DNA of 64,000 nt from Protonemura montana (Eukaryota > Arthropoda > Insecta > Plecoptera > Nemouridae): the NCBI GenBank assembly GCA_947568835.1, contig OX387602.1:30180133-30244132 (forward strand). Reading direction: 5' to 3'. Below the pieces are notes generated by a model. It did no database searches, was not told where the DNA came from, and was given only the letters and a program-made list of their open reading frames with translations. The translations under genes were made by a program, and so were the position numbers. The stretch's first letter is position 1; each line of letters begins with the position of its first letter. Below are positions 57,461 through 64,000 of this stretch, in pieces.

Positions 57461-58006
57461 AGTTGTGTTAGCCTTACCTTGCTACAAGCTGGTGGACTCT
57501 GATTACACATTGCCAACTTTAGAATGCAAAATAAAGCCAGTCTTCACCGGGGAGTTTGAAATTAACCAGAAAATTATGACCAAACAATGCATCATGCACT
57601 TAAATTCTTTGTGGATTTATCAGTTTATTTACGTGAAATTAATTCTATTGAAAAATAAGAACTTAAATGCAAAACTAAAAGTCTTAATGACTTCTGCTAA
57701 ATACCTACCGTACAGTAGCGGATTCTAGCAATGGCTGCCAAGAAGCAGTTTGCGAGCTTGGTTTCCTGCCTAAACCTGATAGAAGTTAAAAGTAATCTAA
57801 AACATATTAATTTTAACTTTGGATGATAAACATTTATTGTTTTTCATTAAATATTTTGTTTTCCTGGAATTATTAAATGTTTCAACCAAAGAAAAACATT
57901 ATTTTGTTGCTTTTAAATCGGATAGTTAACAGTAGCATCATGGTGTCATATTTTCCTGGTTGGTACAAGCACCCCAGAAAGTGGCAAACTCAAATTAATC
58001 CTAGTG
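57461..58006 (+). repeat. dispersed repeat, copy 2 (pair with 23126-23663)
   Basis: Direct-orientation partner of the repeat in domino intron 12. Flanks differ completely at both ends, so the shared length marks the repeat borders. Confidence 0.85.
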
Positions 58007-58743
58007 TACTTGACCGGCTAGCGTGGGCGACCATTTTAAACCTCAAAAAGTTTATCGGATGGGACGGTACAGATCTGTACCATTATTGCTGAAGTGCTTT
58101 ATATAACTTATAAGCTACGAAAAAGTCGTACAAATTTCCTTTTTCTTACTATTGCTTTGCTGGATATTTGCTTTAATCCGTTAGTATCGTATATCTGACC
58201 AAATTTCACGAGGTATGTGCAAGGTTATGTTTTGATTTCAGCCGCTAGGCATTGAAAGTAACCTTTTTTTGGACGGTGTTATTTCATCGTTGTATTAATT
58301 TATGGCTCGAAATCGGTCCGACCTATAATTGACTCATATTAATTGGCCTTACACATATCACTTGTGTACTAATAATGAATATGATTTTATGCTACATCTT
58401 GGATATGTGGCATTCTTTAGTAATATATTTACGCAACGGTTATTATTCTCTGTAATGAGAGTGGGATACTGGGAAGTATATATTAACGAAGCTACAGCTT
58501 TACTTGTTATGTTTGTGGCATAGCCCTTCTCAAAGATCTTGCCCTAGTGATAAGGTCTAAAATCCTGGCTTCAGCTACGCCAAGGAATTAGCGGTTAGCT
58601 CGTAACCTCCGTCTCTTTATTTTTACGAACATTCTTTATTGGGGGTTTTCTTTTGATTGCCTTTGTAATAATGCCAATTAGTTGGTTTCCAGGTAAAAGA
58701 AGAAACGTGATTTATTTTTAATTTCATAATAATCTTTTTACAG

Positions 58744-61700
58744 AAAACCGTTTGAAATGGATGGGAACATGTTGATGGCAAGCTTTCTAACAAGCAGTCA
58801 GGAAGAAGATCTGAATGTGTTGATGTGAGAACAATTTTATTATTTTTCAAGTTGATTATTTGATTTTAAGTGAACTATGTCACATGCAGAGCAGTTAACA
58901 ATAAAAAAATCCCAGTGCCTTACCTATCTACCTAAGTACTTACCTGTTCACTATTTTTCTAATTTTTATCTTAAAGGGGCATTTACCCTTCAAAATTAAT
59001 TTTTACCTTCGATTTGGAAAATTTAATAGTGACATTTGGAATATTTAAAAAAAATCTTGTGTCCGCGGCTGTCCGTGCAGAGATTGCCAAAGTCCACGTT
59101 TTTCGGCTCGGGTGCTTAGAAAAAATACTCCCATAAGAAATAACCCATAGTACTTTTTCGACCCCTAGCTCCTAGACAAACCTCTCATTAGATAAAATTC
59201 AAATAATTTGAGCATAGTCCTCCATTCTTCCTCTGTGTTGAAATAATTTGGCTTTACGATAAGATTATTCGTTTAGCCATGGTAAGCGAATTACCACAGG
59301 TATGTAATTAGGATGTTGTATATTTTCGTGCAATGCCGCTCTGAGCGGCAGCGACAAGCTCAGACAGCGCTCAGAAGGGAGAATCGGTTGGGAGGGGATA
59401 GACTTTTGGCGACTTTGGCCAACAGAGCGGCCGCAGGGAAAGACGGTACTCTACAAGGGAATCATACTCAGCTCGCAGATAGCGCTGCACGAAAAGCCAG
59501 AAATTTTAGATAATTAATTGCAAATCCATTTTTCAGAAAATTCTTTTAAATAAGACAATTTCAATTCATAGTTCATACTACAGTTAAAATCCATGGTAAA
59601 AATTAATTCTGAAGGGTAAATGCCCCTTTAAGTCTTCCAAGTTGTGATGGATTCTTGCACACAATGCAGGTAATTGAGACATATGCAAAGTCAGGTAAAA
59701 ATATTTAATGCAATGAAAGTTATAAAATTGGTAGCTAGTATTTAGGTCTGCAGTGACAAAGTTCCCGTAACGAAGTCTCACCTTGCCATAAAATTAATTT
59801 TAAATAATGATTATAAACTAGATTAATATAGGTAGTCAATGCATGACTCAGATTTCTGATAAGGGAGGGTGAGAAATGCAAGCATTGCAAGCGCTGCCTG
59901 AATTTTTGTTAACTAATTTTAAATTTTCTTTTCAGGGTATGTGAGGGGATCCAAGATGTGGTAAGTTCTTCAAATTTTGCTGTTTTTTACTTAGGTACAA
60001 ACTGAAACATCTTTTGCCCAAAGGTTCTTGAAAGCTTTAAATAGTAACATAAGCGTGTAGGTAGTATTACCCACTGCTTACAGCTATATATTTTTGTCGA
60101 GAACAGGCATGACTTGAAATGTCAACAAATGTTAATATTTTAAATATTGTGTTATTGCCCGTCTAATTAGGCGATAGGATACTTTCTAAAACTTGACATA
60201 TACATATATGTATATATATATATCAAAGGTCTGGCATATCAAGGGTCTGCAATCTGCATTTAAAATTTTTTTTCTTTAACTACACCAAGAAGCATGGGAA
60301 AAACCAAACCGTTTGGATGCGTTTTTTATGCTCAAGGTGGGAAATTTAAGTGTAAATATTGCTCAGCCCTCTATGTCCAGCATGCGACGAAAATGACGAA
60401 TCACCTCATAAAAAGTTTCAGTTTGTGACCTGCATCGATTGTAAAGCAGCTGCAAGGTGAAACATACCACCTTCAATCTTATCTCCTTTATGAACTTCCA
60501 TGCATGATAAGTAAAAATAAAATATTATAATGAAATCAATACGTAAATCAAGGGTAAAATGTGATTTGGATAAAATGCTCAGAAAATGCTCCTGCTGTAT
60601 TCTCGAGAATGTTCTCATAGAGAAAATTTTGGAGCATCATCAGTGGTGGTTGCGTTTGCAGGCTTCGACGCTCGATGGGGACTACACGGTGTCCAGCTCC
60701 GAGCAGGGGCCGGACGTCAAGCCGTTCGGTCTTGAACTTGGTCTTACGAACTCCGAGTCCAATCAGCCGACCTCCTTGTTCTTCAACAACAACTGGCCAG
60801 TGCCGGCCACAAAGAAGTTGCCGTCCACTGAGCGCTTCGAGGGGGAGTCTGGATTTACTCTCAACCTCCTTGGACCCAACGAGGGCAAGTCCTGGATTGT
60901 GAGTTCACTTTCTGCATTGTGGTTCATTGCAAGTTCATAGTGTGTCCCTCACAATCTTTTCCATATCTCTTCCCAAAACATAAAATCTCACTCAATTCTG
61001 GTGATAATGAAACCTGCCGTGGATTCTAAAAAGTTCTATGGTTCTTTTTTATTATTAACAACACTAGAACCGTCTCAAAAATTGATGCCCAAACGCAGAA
61101 TCGTACTCCGATCTCCACCTATCGCGGGTGTTGCTCTGAACCATTGAGCTATTTGGACACTGGCTTTTTGAGACGATTCTAGTGTATTTGATGAGAATGA
61201 CAGTTCTTCAAGGAGTAGAACTATGAGGCTGTGAATTAGGGTTATTTTTACAACATTAACCTATTAATATTATTATGTGAATAGGGTGCCAAGTGGCTGG
61301 ATATTTGTTGTGGTGATGAAAGAAAGAGTGAGGGAATGCAACTTTTCAAAGAAGAAAATTAACGTCACGAGGTGCTCTTGTAAAGACAACTTTTATTATT
61401 ATTACGCTATTCTATTTTAATACTTTCCTGGATGCATTGTTTGACTGTCCGTTTTATGCCTGAATTGTCTGTTCTAGTTTTCGATCCCGCTTAACAAAGT
61501 GTTCATCAACGTGGGCAACAAGTTCCCGGTGCAGTTCATGTGGAACCGTGGGTCGGTTCAGGAACCACGCGTTCGAGCTGTCATGATGTTCGTCTCCGCT
61601 GACTCTCTGGAGGAGAGTGTAGAACGGTGCAACCACCACGCATTGCGCAGCGACAAGACCAACATCAGTAAGTACCTACAAGGGATGAGATAGTCAGGTA

Positions 61701-62461
61701 CAATTTGTAATGGAAAACTGTCAAATGTGTTTGCCTTCACTGAATTCTTATTTAAATTGCAAATGCTTGCAATGAGCAGATTATTTTATTATTAGAAGCA
61801 TTAATAATCTCTCAAAAATTGGTACCCAGCTGGGGAAAGATATATTTTTCTTTAATTCCCTTTTAATTTTTTTTTTATACAATCAAAACTAGCTTAGTAG
61901 TCAATCCTTCATTAACCAACAGCATATAGACAGCCCCAACACAGTGTGTCAAAGGGACAAGGCTATACAGTGGTTGGTCCTTGATGTTGTTGGACAGGAG
62001 CATTCAACACAGTGTGAGTACACTGTGAGTACAAGGCTAAGCGGTGGCCGGTCCTTGGTGGTGTTGGACGGGAGCAGCCAACACAGTGTGTCAAAGGGGC
62101 AAGGCTATACAGTGGCCGGTCCTTAGTGCTGTTAGACAGGAACAGCCGACACAGTGTGTCAATGGGAGAAGGCCTTTGTGCCGTTGGACAGGAGCTTATG
62201 AGGGTAGCTCCAGCCTGATCCGAGGCTTGGTTCCGCAGACTTTCCTCACGATGTTCGCCACATTGTACGCACTGACCACGCCAGCGCAGAGTACTGGACG
62301 GACCCGACGTCTGAACGCCGCAGCGTGGTGGTACCCCTGGAGCAGCCGCAGGCCGGCACTTGCGGCACCACAGTGTTGTACTCGTTTGTTTGCAAGAACA
62401 GCTGCCCGTCGGGCATGAACCGTCGAGCCACGCAGATAATTTTCACGCTTGAAGATATGTA
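58744..62461 (+). CDS. p53: p53-family tumour suppressor, 5' part
   Basis: Exons 58744-58824 (ATG 58757), 59936-59960 (25 nt), 60662-60898, 61478-61667 and 62239-62461, all in phase; 247 codons in the window. The start MDGNMLMASFLTSSQEEDLN has an acidic/hydrophobic pattern like p53 transactivation domains. The DNA-binding domain follows: GFTLNLLGPNEGKSWIFSIP, NKVFINVGNKFPVQF, RVRAVMMFV, ESVERCNHHAL, HIVRTDHASAEYW, SERRSVVVPLEQPQAG, then FVCKNSCPSGMNRR and IIFTLED. The zinc ligands (C and H of RCNHH, two C of FVCKNSC) and the DNA-contact Arg of GMNRR are present, as is the Lys of NEGKSW (human K120). Family role: stress-activated transcription factor. The remaining binding-domain end and the tetramerisation domain must lie beyond the window. 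The first two exons are inferred from phase and splice sites. Confidence 0.9.
58975..59627. mobile_element. TTAA-flanked non-autonomous DNA transposon
   Basis: 653 bp. Inverted ends AGGGGCATTTACCCTTCA... and ...TGAAGGGTAAATGCCCCT (about 35 bp), with TTAA at 58971-58974 and 59628-59631. TTAA duplications point to piggyBac- or Kolobok-type transposases. It carries an unusually GC-rich internal segment (59320-59510) with a 60-codon open frame that matches nothing I know. It lies in p53 intron 1. Confidence 0.85.
61050..61239 (-). repeat. tRNA-derived SINE, reverse orientation
   Basis: Complement of the core and the 5' extension (AGTTCTTCAAGGAGTAGAAC). B box slightly mutated. p53 intron 3. A worn tail fragment follows at 61742-61822 in intron 4. 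Confidence 0.8.
61937..62200. repeat. 68-74-bp minisatellite, about 4 units
   Basis: CAACACAGTGTGTCAAAGG starts units at 61937, 62005, 62079 and 62147; each continues with GGCTATACAGTGG, GGTCCTTGGTG and GTTGGACAGGAGC-like blocks. It ends about 40 bp before the p53 exon at 62239. Confidence 0.85.
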
Positions 62462-64000
62462 GTAAGTTTTTGCTGCTAATGGCTTCAATAGTTCACATGC
62501 CGTACAGATTTCCAGTCGGGGTTTCAGTGGAGCCCGGAATGTTTACATTGTTTGGTTGACGATGCACAACTCTTTGGGTTGATAGCTTCTCAGGTCAAAA
62601 GGTACCTGGAGGCAATGTTCCCTCTCATTTTTTCAAAGGCTACGTGCTTGAAAGACATTGGCTGTGTAACTTTAAAAGGAGATTAACATTTTTGTGCCCC
62701 ACATAACCATAACCGTGTTTAGACTGTCCCCGATTATTTTTGCTCAAAGGATGATATTTAAAGTGTTCATAATTTATAAATCGTCAAATATATGACAGGG
62801 CATAAGGAAATAACAATCTTAATGGTCGTATGACTGTTGATGTTAACTTGTTTTTTTCAAATCCTGCTCTTGAATTTATCGCTGAAATTTATTTCATGAG
62901 TTCGTAGCAATAGGAATGAGACGTAGGTAAGCGGCATAATTTTTGTGCGCTCTGTTATTATGAATGTGCACTAGAATATTTTTATAAAGAATTTAAGCAT
63001 TTTTTGTACGAAACAGAAATTATTTTGACGTTTAAAAATAGTTTGATATCTGATTTGATACATGAACTTTTTGGAATTATTTGTTATTCAATTTTGTTTT
63101 CAAAATGTTGACTGTACTTCAAATTCGACATCCACGTCGATTTGAGAAACCACTATTCGCAAACCCCTGGTATAAAAATTAATGTATCTCATTTATAGCA
63201 TTTGATAAGGTTAAAGGTATGTTCAAATCAAATTATCAAATATTGTAAAATGAGTTCCAACCATTTTGCTAGTGGGACCCAAATCTGTGGTTGTCAAGTT
63301 GACCTTGCCCTGGTGACGAAAATTGAGTACAATAGGGAAATCTCATTAAGATAATTATTTAATTATTATCATTGCGTTCAAATACGCGTTTAAAATAAAA
63401 TCTGACGTATTTTTTCTTTTTATAATCCAATCACAACTTTTCTATTGGGTCATTCCATGTGTAATCACTCACTTTTAATTAAATTTCACTTTGACCGACC
63501 CAGATTTTGATGAAAATTGGTATACTTGTTAAGTTTGTTGACTTAGGGGCTATTTTTTTTTTTTTTTTTTTTTGGTCCAACCGTTCGGATATTACAAGGG
63601 GGGGAAGTTGGGGTCATTTTGCCCCCCGGGCGTGTAGTGACCACCCTTTCTACGCAATATCTAGGGTTCTATGGGAGCTACAGAGCTGGGAAAAAAATCA
63701 TCTGAAAGGTAATTTCATACCCTACCTGAATATGGAAACAAAAATGACGATATGTTAATACGAATTTAATTGTGATTTTACACATCTGCATTTTCCAAAA
63801 TGACCATATCGCTGATGAGTCATTTTTGATTTGCCTGATTTTTTTTCTATATATACAGAACATACATATGATCATGTGTTCCAAAAATCAAGATGGGTGT
63901 TTTACCACTTTCCAAGAAAAAAAATTTTTTCTATAAAAAAGTGCCTTTTTGCCAGTAGAACAGCATTTTGATCACAATTATTGTGATCAGAGCACTGGCA
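62462..64000. other. p53 intron, to window end
   Basis: No further p53 exon (expected to encode a GRNSFEVRVCACPGRD-like segment) was found. Contains a worn hAT end at 63125-63172 and a 23-base T run near 63550. Confidence 0.5.

Noticed and set aside
61944-62418. ORFs across the minisatellite as a protein gene
   Set aside because: The open frames come from the repeat period and run into the p53 exon in the wrong frame.

Overview
This window is nuclear DNA from an animal, most likely an arthropod. It holds five intron-rich protein-coding genes. The genes have GT-AG introns of a few hundred bases to about 3.6 kb, and their GC-rich exons sit in AT-rich, repeat-laden introns. The arthropod call rests on gene content (a Ttd14-type gene and a Domino gene with the two-isoform layout known from insects) and on short CCTAA/TTAGG runs. 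I cannot name the order. A 200-base N gap at 44910-45109 shows this is a scaffold.

Layout: (1) 1-6524, plus strand, the 3' two-thirds of a ttd14-like gene, cut by the window start. (2) 6525-11270, its likely 3' UTR, then intergenic DNA with a decayed reverse transcriptase relic. (3) 11275-13851, minus strand, a small CCCH zinc-finger gene and, upstream of it, a two-exon RAD51D. (4) 15186-48116, plus strand, domino/EP400, an INO80/SWR1-class chromatin remodeller. I traced 39 coding exons with consistent splice phases, encoding 2587 residues, plus an alternative short isoform ending at 36260 (1977 residues). (5) 49508-55648, plus strand, an ANKMY1-like gene (MORN, ankyrin and MYND domains). (6) 55649-58743, intergenic DNA with repeats. 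(7) 58744 to the window end, plus strand, the 5' part of a p53-family gene, from an N-terminal exon through most of the DNA-binding domain.

The introns hold a rich mobile-element population: a palindromic foldback family with 7-bp target duplications; palindromic Penelope-like repeats with hammerhead-like motifs; a tRNA-derived SINE whose tRNA part is repeatedly inverted or head-to-head; a 5S-rRNA-derived SINE; one complete hAT-type element; one element with TTAA duplications; and several 5'-truncated LINE tails. Three genes (RAD51D, domino/EP400, p53) act in DNA repair or damage response and lie within about 50 kb, but no functional link can be shown from sequence alone.

All coordinates were read by eye. 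Exon models were checked by splice phase and family motifs, not by alignment software.
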